Source: JAJDZL01 sp965221175
GTDB taxonomy: Bacteria; Pseudomonadota; Gammaproteobacteria; Arenicellales; JAJDZL01
Length of the DNA stretch: 64,000 nt
Direction: 5' to 3'
Assembly: GCA_965221175.1 (NCBI GenBank)
Contig: OZ244867.1
Location: 806,001 to 870,000 of the forward strand
The translations under genes were made by a program, and so were the position numbers. Below are positions 46,048 through 55,681 of this stretch, piece by piece; the first letter of the stretch is position 1, and each line of letters starts with the position of its first letter. Under the pieces are notes generated by a model, which had not been told where the DNA came from, searched no databases, and saw only the letters and a list, made by a program, of their open reading frames with translations.

Positions 46048-46888
46048 AGTCGTACTTTTCGGATTCTGCGATTTGCATGTCTTTTGTTCGCTGGCGCTCC
46101 TGACGTGACAGTATCCAGCCGGCAGCGCATACTCCAATGGTCACAATCAGAATGATGAGCGTGGCCAAAGCATTTACATCAGGCTTCAATCCCAATTTGA
46201 CTCTGGAGTAAATCAGCATCGGTAAAGTGTTGGCACCTGGACCTGACACGAAACTTGCAATAACCAAATCATCCAGCGACAACGTAAATGCCAGCAACCA
46301 GCCTGCGGCTAGGGCCGGTGCAAGAAGCGGAACCGTAATATCAATTAGAACCTTATAGGGTTTAGCGCCAAGATCCTGTGCAGCTTCCTCTAACGATTCA
46401 TCAACGCCCACCAGTCTGGACTGAACGATGACTGCAACGTAAGCCAATGAAAATGTAATGTGTGCGATGGTTATGGTGGTGATTCCGCGGGTCGGCCATC
46501 CAATAATCTCACTCATCGTTATAAAAAATAGCAATAGCGAAAGTCCAGTGATGACTTCCGGCATGACGAGAGGTGCCGAAATCATACCGGAAAACAGAGT
46601 TCTCCCTTTGAACTTGCGGATTCGAGCCATGGTAATTCCTGCCAAAGCTCCAAGCAGTGTAGCAAACGTAGCATTCATCACTGCAATTTCTAAACTCAGC
46701 AGTACTGAATTCCAGATTTCCTCACTTTGGAACAGCACCCCATACCAGCGCAATGAAAATCCACCCCAAACGGGTACGACTTTCGAGTAATTGAATGAGT
46801 AAACAATGAGCAGAAAAATCGGAATATACAGAAACGCAAATCCAAAACACAGCATCGAAAATATAACTGGAGATTTCTTCCAAGCCAT
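46019..46888 (-). CDS. potI: Polyamine ABC transporter permease PotI
   Basis: Second inner-membrane permease of a PotFGHI-type putrescine/spermidine importer. The 289 aa contain about six hydrophobic segments and the permease EAA-type loop LEEAAQDLGAKPYKVLIDIT, followed by PLLAPALAAGWLLAF. Start ATG 46888 lies 8 bases after potH. The last 29 bases overlap the oppositely oriented TetR-Rieske gene, so expression of the two units may interfere at their ends. Confidence 0.9.
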   Translation of the reverse strand: MAWKKSPVIFSMLCFGFAFLYIPIFLLIVYSFNYSKVVPVWGGFSLRWYGVLFQSEEIWNSVLLSLEIAVMNATFATLLGALAGITMARIRKFKGRTLFSGMISAPLVMPEVITGLSLLLFFITMSEIIGWPTRGITTITIAHITFSLAYVAVIVQSRLVGVDESLEEAAQDLGAKPYKVLIDITVPLLAPALAAGWLLAFTLSLDDLVIASFVSGPGANTLPMLIYSRVKLGLKPDVNALATLIILIVTIGVCAAGWILSRQERQRTKDMQIAESEKYDFIDTAEDQT

Positions 46889-46896
46889 CTGTCTGA

Positions 46897-47811
46897 CTAC
46901 TTCGCTTCGGATTCTTTCGCTTGATAGCGCTGATAAATCATCATTGGCAATACCAGCAAAATGAGCAAAACGACAGCCACTGCTGAAGCAATTGGCCAGT
47001 CCTGATTTGAATTGAATTCGCTGTACAACACCTTACCAATCATCAGCACATTGCCGCCTCCTAGAAGATCCGGTATGACAAATTCACCGGTTGCCGGAAT
47101 AAAGACCAACAGCGACCCGGCAATGATTCCCGGCATGGTCAGCGGTATGGTAATCGTGCGAAAGATTGTAAATGGCCTGGAGCCAAGATCTGCTGCTGCC
47201 TCATGCAACGTCATATCCAGTTTTTCTATGCTTGCAAATAGCGGCAGAATCATGAAAGGCAGATAGGTATAGACAATGCCCACATATACAGCAAAATCTG
47301 TATAAAGCATCTTTATTGGTTGATCAATCAGCCCCAGCCAAATCAGAAAACTGTTCACGGTTCCCTGATCAGCAAGTAACCCGATCCAGGCATAAACGCG
47401 CAAGAGAAATGATGTCCAAAATGGCAGAATTACCATAAGCAACATTATCTTCTTAGCAGTCGGAGTTGACCTGGCAATACCGTAGGCAATCGGATAACCA
47501 ATCAGCAGGCACAGAATTGTTGAAGTTACAGAGATTTCCAGCGAGTTGATATAAGTTCTTAAGTAGAGATCATCTTCCCACAGATACAAGAAATTGTCGA
47601 AAATCAATGTCATGTACATTGCACCCGTTTCTGCTATTTGGAACAATTTGGAAAACGGTGGACTCGCCAGAATATATTCGGCGAAACTGATTTTCAGAAC
47701 AATGAAGAAGGGAATCAGAAAGAATATCAGCAGCCATACGTACGGAATTGCGACGATGATCGACTGCCATGCCGATGCGGATTGAATCCAGATTTTTAAT
47801 CTGTTCTGCAA
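46897..47811 (-). CDS. potH: Polyamine ABC transporter permease PotH
   Basis: First inner-membrane permease of the Pot importer. The 304 aa have six transmembrane segments and the EAA loop LHEAAADLGSRPFTIFRTIT. The start appears to be TTG at 47811, because an in-frame TGA lies three codons upstream and the next Met is far inside the protein. The ribosome-binding site is weak, which fits low permease levels relative to binding protein. A 53-base gap separates it from potG. Confidence 0.88.
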   Translation of the reverse strand: MQNRLKIWIQSASAWQSIIVAIPYVWLLIFFLIPFFIVLKISFAEYILASPPFSKLFQIAETGAMYMTLIFDNFLYLWEDDLYLRTYINSLEISVTSTILCLLIGYPIAYGIARSTPTAKKIMLLMVILPFWTSFLLRVYAWIGLLADQGTVNSFLIWLGLIDQPIKMLYTDFAVYVGIVYTYLPFMILPLFASIEKLDMTLHEAAADLGSRPFTIFRTITIPLTMPGIIAGSLLVFIPATGEFVIPDLLGGGNVLMIGKVLYSEFNSNQDWPIASAVAVVLLILLVLPMMIYQRYQAKESEAK

Positions 47812-47864
47812 TTTATTGTCTCAATCAGAAAATTTGATGCATTATCAACGTGCACCTAGCCTCA

Positions 47865-49037
47865 CTATTTTGTGAGCAATACCGGACTTGACGCTTCCCA
47901 GCTGAGGTAAACTTTTTCTTCCCACTCAACCAAGTGGCGTCCATGTCGTGGACGCGAACGATTTGGATGGGTAATCTCGATAATTTTTCCATCTTCAAGT
48001 CTGATTTTATATATCGAGAAATTGCCAAGATACCCAATGTCATCCACTATGCCCTCCACGAAATTGTAATCCGTTTCGGACGGCGGTGGCGTATCAGACA
48101 CCGTAATTTTCTCAGGCCTCAGCGCAATCCAGACACCAATATTCTCTCGGACGTCGACACTGTGATCGATATAGAACGAAATTTTTGAGTCAACGGAATC
48201 AACGATAACGTGTTCCGCGCCGTTCTCAGTAACTCTTCCCTCGAACATGTTTGCGCTGCCAATGAAATTCGCCACAAATCGGGTTTCTGGGTACTCGTAA
48301 ATATCGGTTGGTGTACCAATCTGCGAAAACCGTCCCTGATCCATCACTGCAATTCGGCTCGACAGTGTCATCGCCTCTTCCTGGTCATGAGTGACAACAA
48401 TGAAGGTGATTCCCAATTTTTCTTGAATATTCATCAACTCAAACTGAGTATGTTCGCGCAGGCGCTTGTCCAATGCACCCAACGGTTCATCCAACAACAG
48501 CACTTTCGGTTTTTTCACGAGTGCACGCGCAAGTGCAACCCGCTGCCTTTGACCACCAGATAACTGATGCGGCTTGCGCTTCGCAAATTTTGGAAGCTCA
48601 ACAATAGCGAGAATGTTGGCGACACGCTCCACAATCTCGTCCTTAGCAATCTTGTCTTGCTTCAATCCGTATGCAACATTCTGCTCGACATTCATATGTG
48701 GAAACAATGCATAGGACTGGAACATCATGTTTACAGGACGCTGATACGGAGGGATTCCCGCCATGTCCACACCATCAATAAAAATGTTGCCTGAAGTAGG
48801 TTCATCAAAGCCTGCGAGCATTCTCAAAAGAGTTGACTTTCCGCATCCTGAACCGCCGAGAAGCGAGAACAGTTCACTTTCATAGATATCCAGGTCCACG
48901 CTCGAGACTGCAGTAAACGAACCAAACGTTTTTGTCAGTGAGCGAATTTGGACAAAAGGCTCTGCCTCAGGGTCTAGCCAAGGTTGGTCATCGAATAATT
49001 TTTGCGAATCAGTTTGTGCTTTCACTTCACATACCAC
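47865..49037 (-). CDS. potG: Polyamine ABC transporter ATPase PotG
   Basis: ATP-hydrolysing subunit on the cytoplasmic face. The 390 aa show Walker A GGSGCGKST at 61-69, Q-loop MFQSYALFPHM, signature LSGGQRQRVALARA at 159-172, Walker B VLLLDEPLGALD and a switch histidine in VVTHDQEEAM. A TOBE-type regulatory C-terminus follows from about residue 270. The start is probably GTG at 49037, with another GTG four codons in. It lies 152 bases after potF, in a gap with a stem-loop. Confidence 0.93.
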   Translation of the reverse strand: MVCEVKAQTDSQKLFDDQPWLDPEAEPFVQIRSLTKTFGSFTAVSSVDLDIYESELFSLLGGSGCGKSTLLRMLAGFDEPTSGNIFIDGVDMAGIPPYQRPVNMMFQSYALFPHMNVEQNVAYGLKQDKIAKDEIVERVANILAIVELPKFAKRKPHQLSGGQRQRVALARALVKKPKVLLLDEPLGALDKRLREHTQFELMNIQEKLGITFIVVTHDQEEAMTLSSRIAVMDQGRFSQIGTPTDIYEYPETRFVANFIGSANMFEGRVTENGAEHVIVDSVDSKISFYIDHSVDVRENIGVWIALRPEKITVSDTPPPSETDYNFVEGIVDDIGYLGNFSIYKIRLEDGKIIEITHPNRSRPRHGRHLVEWEEKVYLSWEASSPVLLTK

Positions 49038-49141
49038 CCAGATTAGAAAAAATCAAAATTTTTCCATACATTTTTCATTTGTTTTGTAGGCACGGCGTCT
49101 TACCAACTATCTGTTAGTTATTTGCAGAATTCCACACTTGG

Positions 49142-49177
49142 ATCGGGCATGCGATGCGATTGCATCGCTTGCTCGAT
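49142..49177 (-). promoter_or_regulatory. Stem-loop between potF and potG
   Basis: ATCGGGCATGCGATGC (49142-49157) pairs with GCATCGCTTGCTCGAT (49162-49177), 14 of 16 positions, loop GATT. It starts 12 bases after the potF stop on the minus strand. Such hairpins after binding-protein genes usually stabilise the upstream message and reduce read-through to the ATPase and permeases. There is no T-tract. Confidence 0.6.
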
Positions 49178-49189
49178 TCGTTAAACTGA

Positions 49190-50305
49190 TTATTCTCCGG
49201 TTTGGAAATTTGTCCAAGTACGAGTGCGAACACGCTGAACTTTCGGTGGAATAACCCTCATTGTGTACATTTTGGCGACGTCTTCGGGCAAGGGAAAACT
49301 TGCTTCAGAACCAGTAACCGCCGGATCAATCAATGGCTTTGCAGACTCGTTCGCAGTTGCGTACCAAGTATAGTTGCTGTCCTCCGCCGCGACTTCAGGT
49401 CGCATCATGTAGTTCAAGAACAAATGTGCATTTTCAATATTGGCAGCGTCAGATGGAATAATCCAGCCATCTACCCAAAGTTGGGCTTTGCCTTGACCAG
49501 CGGGCAGAAAGAAATCCAGTATTACTCCAGTACCTGCTTCTTCGGCAGTTGAAGTGGCGAGCAATCCGTCAGGACCCCAGGTAACAGCCAGACAGAATTC
49601 TTTTTCTACCATTCGCTGATACGCATAATTGTCGAACGTTTTGATATATGGGCGAATTTTCGCCAGCATTTTTCCAACGGCTTTGTAATCTTTTGCATTG
49701 TTAGAACTTGGATCCAGACCCATATGAGCCAGTGCCATGGGGAGGATGTCAGTTGGTGAATCCAGGAAGGAAACACCACATTCAGCCAGCTTCTCCATAT
49801 TCTCCGGCTCAAATATCAGATCCATTGACCCAATCGGAGCATCCGGAAAGATACTTAGAATCAATTCCTCATTGTAGGTAACGCCGTGCGTGCCCCACAT
49901 ATACGGTACGATGTGATCGTTGTTTGGATCCCAATTTGTCGCAATCTGAGACATCACTTCTTTGCTCATGTGTGAAAAATTCGGAAGTTTCGAAACATCA
50001 AGTTGCTTTATCACTCCAGTCGGCATCAATTTGGCAATCTGCGTGCTTGAGTGACTAACTACGTCATACCCGCTATTGCCGGCAAGTAGCTTGGCATCTA
50101 CCGTTTCGACGGAATCGTAGTTATCGTATGTAACATCAATGTTGAATTCTTTTTCGAAATTGGCAATTGTTTCTTCGCCGATATATTCTGCCCAGTTGTA
50201 AACATTGAGCGTACCCTCTGCATAAACGTTTCCTGAACAGAAAAGCGCAGCAACACACAGTGCCCCAAACACACTCCTGACTCTTAAATTTGAACGACTT
50301 AACAC
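49190..50305 (-). CDS. potF: Periplasmic putrescine/spermidine-binding protein PotF
   Basis: Captures polyamines in the periplasm for the PotGHI importer. The 371 aa begin with a signal peptide (RSVFGALCVAALFCSGNVYA, cut near residue 29), followed by LNVYNWAEYIGEETIANFEK, the classic PotD/PotF opening, DYDVV-type SGYDVVSHSS, and WVDGWIIPSDAANIENAHLF near the C-terminal lobe. GTG at 50305 with GGAGG 6 bases upstream. First gene of the operon potF-G-H-I. Specificity between putrescine and spermidine, or a different cation, cannot be fixed from sequence alone. Confidence 0.93.
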   Translation of the reverse strand: MLSRSNLRVRSVFGALCVAALFCSGNVYAEGTLNVYNWAEYIGEETIANFEKEFNIDVTYDNYDSVETVDAKLLAGNSGYDVVSHSSTQIAKLMPTGVIKQLDVSKLPNFSHMSKEVMSQIATNWDPNNDHIVPYMWGTHGVTYNEELILSIFPDAPIGSMDLIFEPENMEKLAECGVSFLDSPTDILPMALAHMGLDPSSNNAKDYKAVGKMLAKIRPYIKTFDNYAYQRMVEKEFCLAVTWGPDGLLATSTAEEAGTGVILDFFLPAGQGKAQLWVDGWIIPSDAANIENAHLFLNYMMRPEVAAEDSNYTWYATANESAKPLIDPAVTGSEASFPLPEDVAKMYTMRVIPPKVQRVRTRTWTNFQTGE

Positions 50306-50560
50306 GATGTCCTCCCCACTATGGTGGTTCTCTGAAATTTAACTAACTCACGATGAATTAAATGTAACTAATAATTGAACATTTCTTTATACCATTTCTA
50401 ATTCCAGTAAAGACTAGAATTTGCGAACCTCCTTGAAGAGGTCAAACAAAATTTCGGCGAGATGGTAGAGAAATTCCGTAACAATCAAAATAGATTTCCT
50501 AGTGGAACAATTTGTGCTCGCCAATGAATGGAAGCATTGTCAAGCCACGCAAATTTTCTG

Positions 50561-53509
50561 CTACTGCTCGAATTTCGGCCTTGTGCTTTTTCCACCGTGG
50601 ACTCTAGGTTCGGCGCACCACTGTGATCGTATGAAATCAAATTCATCCACTATGGAGCGAGGAATATCAAGCAGTTCAATCAGCAGCGCCTCATCAAGCG
50701 CTTTGCGATTCTCATCTCGGAAACATTCATTTGCTGGTAAAAATTCAACACTTTCAAATCTTTCGAATATTTCATTGACCTTATCGAACATAGAGTCATC
50801 AAATTGTCGGGTATCAAGTGCAACTAGAGATTCCAAGGTGCTGATTGTAAGACGAGTTCTTCCTTTTTGCTGCTTTGTACCTATCCACCAATAAGTCATC
50901 AGTCCAAGCGTAGAGTTCAACCACAACACAATTGCTCTTTCTGTTCTAGGGTCTTCAACACAGAAATTGGGCCATGCTGTACCGCCAAGCGTCTTTTCCG
51001 GTGTCAAACAAGCCGCCAAACTCTGTGAACTCAATCTAAAGTCCAAAGTCAAATGAAGTCTGGAAGATGTCGAATTCCAAATATCAGCAGACTTGGTTTC
51101 ATGACCATGTCTCACCAGCAATTCGGAGTCAGGCAATACAATGAGAGATCTCTCCCGCTCTGAATCATGCCTCCAAAGACAAGGATATGTAGGTACAGTT
51201 TCTGACCGCAGAGGCACCTTGTCAAACGGACCTCTAGGCAGCGTGCCTGTAAGGTCTCTATGTAGCAATCCTCGATTGCCTAAATTATCTAAAGTCGTTA
51301 CTAGGATGTTTACATGCTCACCCGTCTTAGGTACGATCAATATTCCCTCCCACAATGAGGTCATAATCCGAGCAAGTGATGGGTGGGTTAATCCAGCACA
51401 ACCGCCATAGAACTGTCCTGCGATTATGTATGTGCCACTGTCGTCACTGTTTCCAATCTTGATACGTCCGTCTCCAACACAGCGATCAGATTGGTTAATA
51501 GCTTTCGCCACTTCCATTGCTTCTACATGACTGGCCGGACGATTCCGTAAATTAGCAAATTGAAATGTATCTGATGCAGACTCTGCGGAGATTTCGCTGC
51601 CTGTTTTCTTTGTCGCAACAACCATAACTTCTGCGATGCCGGTATCCGCAGAATAAGCCGGTTCAGTTCGCCCGGCACTTGTAATTGAAACAATGGTAAT
51701 GTCTCGGTAACGATTTACCAGTAAATTCCGGGAATTATTCCATGATTCACCTTCTACAAATGTCGCAGGCAAAACTAATGCCAGTACACCACCAGGTTTC
51801 AGCTTCACATGAGCCAAGTCGATAAAGTTGGAGGCCAGTCCTGCATTCCCGTGACCGGCAGGTTGTTCAAGCTCTTTGCGCAACCACTTCAATCGGGCAC
51901 TCATGGCTTTCTGTTCATCCTCTGAAGTATTGAAACCAGCAAAAGATGGCACTGGAACATCAGCTCTCTCATGATTAGTCGGACGCGTAAACGGTGGGTT
52001 CATTATTACGATGTCGAGAGATTCAGGGTCTACATCAACATCATGGTCAGCTTCGACATCCATCATTAGATCAGTGGATTGACCCAGTACAGTAAAATAT
52101 TCATCCATTTCGCTTTCCAGTCTGCCAAAGATTTGTTGCCTGCCCAAGCTGAGCAACGACCTCACACGCACATCTTTTATCAACTCCAAGGAGCCGATGT
52201 AGGGAACTTTATGTTCATCTTGTCCATACGGCATTGTGACAATCTTCGTAGTTCCATAAGTTTTTCTAGGATGCAAATTCGACAAAGTGGAAGCGGTAAG
52301 GTGTGTGGCGGCAGGCATAATGTCACATGCGTAGATTGAATTTTCGATCATCGCTGAATGAATCTCAGAATCATCATTTCCAGTGCGCCGATAGCGAGTC
52401 AAGATGGAATGGTACAACGCACCAATTAACGTCCCTGTACCGCAGGCAAGGTCGGCCACTTTCAGTGACTTTACACTTTTTGCATCCGCCCAGTCAGTGT
52501 TTAATCTAGGAATTGCAAGCTCGGCTAGCAACGTGGCTGAAACCGGCAATGTGTAAAAGGTTGCCAGGAACTTTCTATCTGCAATCAATTTTTGAAACAT
52601 GCGTCCCGAAAGGTCATTTAATCCGATCACGCCAAGCTCTGTTAGTGCATCAGACATCCTGCGAAGATGCTTCAAAATCCGATTCGCGTGCACTATCGAT
52701 ATATTAATCAACAATTCTGTAGCAATCTTGAAGATAGGCCAGTAGTTGATGTCCGTATATATTGATTGCCAACAATCGATAACAGCGGTTTTTCTAAATT
52801 CAAAATTGAGCACAAGGGATTCGAGTGGCGGCACACCCTCTCGTCCTTCGATTCGAGAATGAAACACAATGGCATTCGCAATGATTGCAACGGCCATGCG
52901 ATTTGTCTGTTCTCCAGGAGCCTGCCGCAACTGATTTGCGAGTGTCCGTTGAACACTTTCTGGGGCGTCACGCAATTCATAGGCACCGCCTCTGACTGCA
53001 GATTCCAATATATCTGTGCTACGAGATACCAGGGATTCGGTTAGGGTTACCGACTCAATACAGTTGACCAAATCATCTACTCCGCCTTCAATCCACCCGT
53101 TTTTGGGCCATCTATCATCTTTTTCTCCATCCATCGCAGAATGAATGCAATAGCTGAAGTTGGCATCTTCAATTGCCTTCTCCAGCTCACTCTGCTTGAC
53201 TGACTTCAAGGCTGCAGGAATGCGTACCGCGATTGAGTGCTCTATAGGATTGCTGGTGTCAGAAAGAACGTTGCGCAAACGTGATTTTGCGTCAATTTCG
53301 ACTGTAGCGGCAGGCATAAACTCCGTTTCAATCACAACGGGTGACCAGCCAGATAAAGATAGCAAAAGGTCTGGAGTTCTTCCAGCCATGCCTTGTATGA
53401 CTTGAGTCTGCTCAGCACTGATATTGTCGCCCCAGAGTGGATGTTTCTTTCGCAGGACCGTACTCAATGCGAAATTGAATGCTTTTTCAGTTGTTTGCGC
53501 TTTTGCCAT
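50561..53509 (-). CDS. Large N6-adenine DNA methylase with nuclease-like N-terminus
   Basis: 982 aa. The core is an N6-adenine methyltransferase with DLACGTGT at 353-360 (AdoMet binding) and NPPF at 504-507 in IVIMNPPFTRP. About 300 residues lie before it; they contain PDLLL at 46-50 and VVIETEF at 58-64, giving D47-x13-E61-x-E63, a PD-(D/E)XK-like core in which the usual Lys is Glu, as in BamHI. The last 300 residues look like a target-recognition region (FEQ-type C-terminus with NSTLGLMTYWWIG). No separate specificity or restriction subunit is adjacent, so it resembles a single-chain type IIG-like enzyme or an orphan methylase. It is inserted between the pot operon and the catabolic operon on the same strand; base use and context suggest acquisition. 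Confidence 0.8.
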   Translation of the reverse strand: MAKAQTTEKAFNFALSTVLRKKHPLWGDNISAEQTQVIQGMAGRTPDLLLSLSGWSPVVIETEFMPAATVEIDAKSRLRNVLSDTSNPIEHSIAVRIPAALKSVKQSELEKAIEDANFSYCIHSAMDGEKDDRWPKNGWIEGGVDDLVNCIESVTLTESLVSRSTDILESAVRGGAYELRDAPESVQRTLANQLRQAPGEQTNRMAVAIIANAIVFHSRIEGREGVPPLESLVLNFEFRKTAVIDCWQSIYTDINYWPIFKIATELLINISIVHANRILKHLRRMSDALTELGVIGLNDLSGRMFQKLIADRKFLATFYTLPVSATLLAELAIPRLNTDWADAKSVKSLKVADLACGTGTLIGALYHSILTRYRRTGNDDSEIHSAMIENSIYACDIMPAATHLTASTLSNLHPRKTYGTTKIVTMPYGQDEHKVPYIGSLELIKDVRVRSLLSLGRQQIFGRLESEMDEYFTVLGQSTDLMMDVEADHDVDVDPESLDIVIMNPPFTRPTNHERADVPVPSFAGFNTSEDEQKAMSARLKWLRKELEQPAGHGNAGLASNFIDLAHVKLKPGGVLALVLPATFVEGESWNNSRNLLVNRYRDITIVSITSAGRTEPAYSADTGIAEVMVVATKKTGSEISAESASDTFQFANLRNRPASHVEAMEVAKAINQSDRCVGDGRIKIGNSDDSGTYIIAGQFYGGCAGLTHPSLARIMTSLWEGILIVPKTGEHVNILVTTLDNLGNRGLLHRDLTGTLPRGPFDKVPLRSETVPTYPCLWRHDSERERSLIVLPDSELLVRHGHETKSADIWNSTSSRLHLTLDFRLSSQSLAACLTPEKTLGGTAWPNFCVEDPRTERAIVLWLNSTLGLMTYWWIGTKQQKGRTRLTISTLESLVALDTRQFDDSMFDKVNEIFERFESVEFLPANECFRDENRKALDEALLIELLDIPRSIVDEFDFIRSQWCAEPRVHGGKSTRPKFEQ

Positions 53510-53568
53510 CTACAGCATTCTACCTATTGGCATGAACTTTGGGAAACAGGACAAACATTGACTTAAAG

Positions 53569-54171
53569 CTACGGAGCAAGTCTTTCTGAAATCCAAATGC
53601 CAGCCTGAAGACGATACCGTATGCGTTCGTGCAGGCGATCCTGACGTCCCTGCCAGAATTCAATACAATCAGGAACCAGCCGGTAGCCTCCCCAATAATC
53701 AGGTCTCGGTATTTCCTCCCCCTTAAATTCAATTTCGAGTTCGGCGACCCGTGTTTGCAGAGCGTAAAAACTGTCAATAACCTTACTCTGTGGAGAGGCT
53801 GTTGCACTGATTTGGCTTCCCCGAGGTCTAGCGGCGAAATAATCGTCTGATAGTTGTTTCGGTAGAACCTGTACGCTTCCTTCAATCCTGATCTGGCGAT
53901 ACAACTTGTCCCACCAGAGAACAGCACTGGCGTTGGGATTCTGTTTCAATTCCTCAGCTTTTCGACTTTCATAACTGGTGTAGAAGATGAAACCCGATTC
54001 GCCATGCTGCTTCAGTAATACCTGCCGCGCGGATGGTCTTCCGTTAGAAGCGACTGTGGCCAAGGTCATGGCACGCGGTTCAATTAATTCCGCTCCGATA
54101 GCGTCATCCATCCATCGGGCAAACAGTTCAAATGGACTGTCTAGCGGTTCGAGTAAGATGTCTTCAAGCAA
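53569..54171 (-). CDS. pdxH: Pyridoxamine 5'-phosphate oxidase
   Basis: FMN enzyme that oxidises PNP and PMP to pyridoxal phosphate. The 200 aa have the family signature WWDKLYRQIRIEGSVQVLP, FYTSYESRKAEELKQNP, ARPRGSQISATASPQS, and the closing PDCIEFWQGRQDRLHERIRY. The start is TTG at 54171 with GGAAAG about 10 bases upstream; no better start is in frame after the gabD stop, and the predicted N-terminus is somewhat short compared with E. coli (218 aa). It sits 27 bases after gabD, so PLP supply seems coupled to the amino-compound operon. Confidence 0.93.
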   Translation of the reverse strand: MLEDILLEPLDSPFELFARWMDDAIGAELIEPRAMTLATVASNGRPSARQVLLKQHGESGFIFYTSYESRKAEELKQNPNASAVLWWDKLYRQIRIEGSVQVLPKQLSDDYFAARPRGSQISATASPQSKVIDSFYALQTRVAELEIEFKGEEIPRPDYWGGYRLVPDCIEFWQGRQDRLHERIRYRLQAGIWISERLAP

Positions 54172-54198
54172 GTTTGCAGTCTTTCCAACCGATGAACG

Positions 54199-55656
54199 CT
54201 AGATTCCAGCCATGCACAGATACTTGATTTCGACATACTCGTCTAATCCGTATTTTGATCCTTCTCGGCCGATTCCGGATTCCTTCATGCCTCCAAATGG
54301 AGCAGATTCCGTCGATATGATGCCAGTATTAATGCCGACGATTCCGTACTCGATCGCTTCCGACACTCTCCAGATTCTGCCAATATCGCGGCTATACAAG
54401 TAAGCAGCCAGTCCAAATTCCGTATCATTGGCCATTTGTATGGCTTCTTCATCACTGTGAAATCTGAACAGTGGCGCTACCGGCCCAAAGGTTTCTTCAT
54501 TTGCTACGGCCATATTGACCTTAACATTTGTCAGCACCGTTGGCTGGAAAAATGTTCCCCCTAACGCATGCCGAGAGCCTCCTGCAGCAACCATGGCACC
54601 TTTTCCAACTGCATCCATAATGTGAGATTCAACTTTCTCAACTGCAGCCAAATCGATCAGCGGACCAAGTTCTATGCCTTCACCGAATCCGTCACCCACT
54701 TTCATCTTGGAAACCGCGTTACTCAACTTCTCCGAAAACTCATCATAAACGCGATCATGCACTAATATACGATTGGCGCAAACACAGGTCTGTCCCGAAT
54801 TTCGATATTTCGACTGCATGGCTCCGATGACAGCAGCATCGATATCTGCATCCTCAAAAATCATGAATGGAGCATTTCCACCCAACTCCAGAGAGATCTT
54901 CTTGACTGTGTCAGCACACTGCTTCATCAATACCTTTCCAATTTTCGTTGAGCCGGTAAAGGTGAGTTTCCTGACTTTTTCGTTGGATGTCAATTCTCCG
55001 CCAATTTGCGAAGAAGCGCCGGTTACTACATTCATGACTCCTGCTGGAACACCGGCCCTTTCAGCCAACTCGCAAAGTGCCAATGCTGAATAAGGAGTAC
55101 TCCCTGCAGGCTTGATCACAATCGTGCATCCTGCAGCCAAGGCCGGACCGGCTTTTCGTGTAATCATCGCCGAAGGAAAATTCCAGGGCGTGATCGCAGC
55201 ACAGACCCCAACGGGCTCTTTGATGACGACAATTCTGCGATCTGGAAGATGAGTCGGTATAACATCGCCATACAGTCGTTTTCCCTCTTCCGCAAACCAC
55301 TCAAAAAATGAAGCTGCGTACACAACTTCTCCTCGCGATTCGGCCAACGGCTTACCCTGTTCTATGGTCATCAGCGCAGCCAGATCTTCTTGATTCTCCA
55401 TCATCAGGTCTGCCAACTTACGCAGGATAGAAGCTCGTTCCTTTGCAGTTCGGTGGCGCCATGACTGAAAGGCAAGTTCAGCTGCATCAACTGCTCGTTC
55501 AGTCTCAGCTGCACCCATCTTCGGTACAGTTCCAATAACGCTTCCGCTGGATGGATTGGTGACCTCTAGCGTTTCGCCGCTATCCGCACCAAGCCATTGG
55601 CCATCTATGTAGCACTGTTGCCGAAACAGCGACTGATCTTTAATGTTCATTTTCAT
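54199..55656 (-). CDS. gabD: NAD(P)-dependent succinate-semialdehyde dehydrogenase
   Basis: Oxidises succinate semialdehyde (from GABA/putrescine) to succinate; glutarate semialdehyde is also accepted by many homologues. The 485 aa have E257 in LELGGNAPF and C291 in NSGQTCVCANRI as the active-site pair, the cofactor segment ITPWNFPSAMITRK and FTGSTKIGK, and the C-terminal SAPFGGMKESGIGREGSKYG. ATG 55656. It follows gcdH by 25 bases and precedes pdxH by 27. Together with the aminotransferase at 42591 it would complete putrescine or 4-aminobutyrate breakdown (inference). Confidence 0.92.
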   Translation of the reverse strand: MKMNIKDQSLFRQQCYIDGQWLGADSGETLEVTNPSSGSVIGTVPKMGAAETERAVDAAELAFQSWRHRTAKERASILRKLADLMMENQEDLAALMTIEQGKPLAESRGEVVYAASFFEWFAEEGKRLYGDVIPTHLPDRRIVVIKEPVGVCAAITPWNFPSAMITRKAGPALAAGCTIVIKPAGSTPYSALALCELAERAGVPAGVMNVVTGASSQIGGELTSNEKVRKLTFTGSTKIGKVLMKQCADTVKKISLELGGNAPFMIFEDADIDAAVIGAMQSKYRNSGQTCVCANRILVHDRVYDEFSEKLSNAVSKMKVGDGFGEGIELGPLIDLAAVEKVESHIMDAVGKGAMVAAGGSRHALGGTFFQPTVLTNVKVNMAVANEETFGPVAPLFRFHSDEEAIQMANDTEFGLAAYLYSRDIGRIWRVSEAIEYGIVGINTGIISTESAPFGGMKESGIGREGSKYGLDEYVEIKYLCMAGI

Positions 55657-55681
55657 ATTTGTTCAACTAATCTCATATGGT

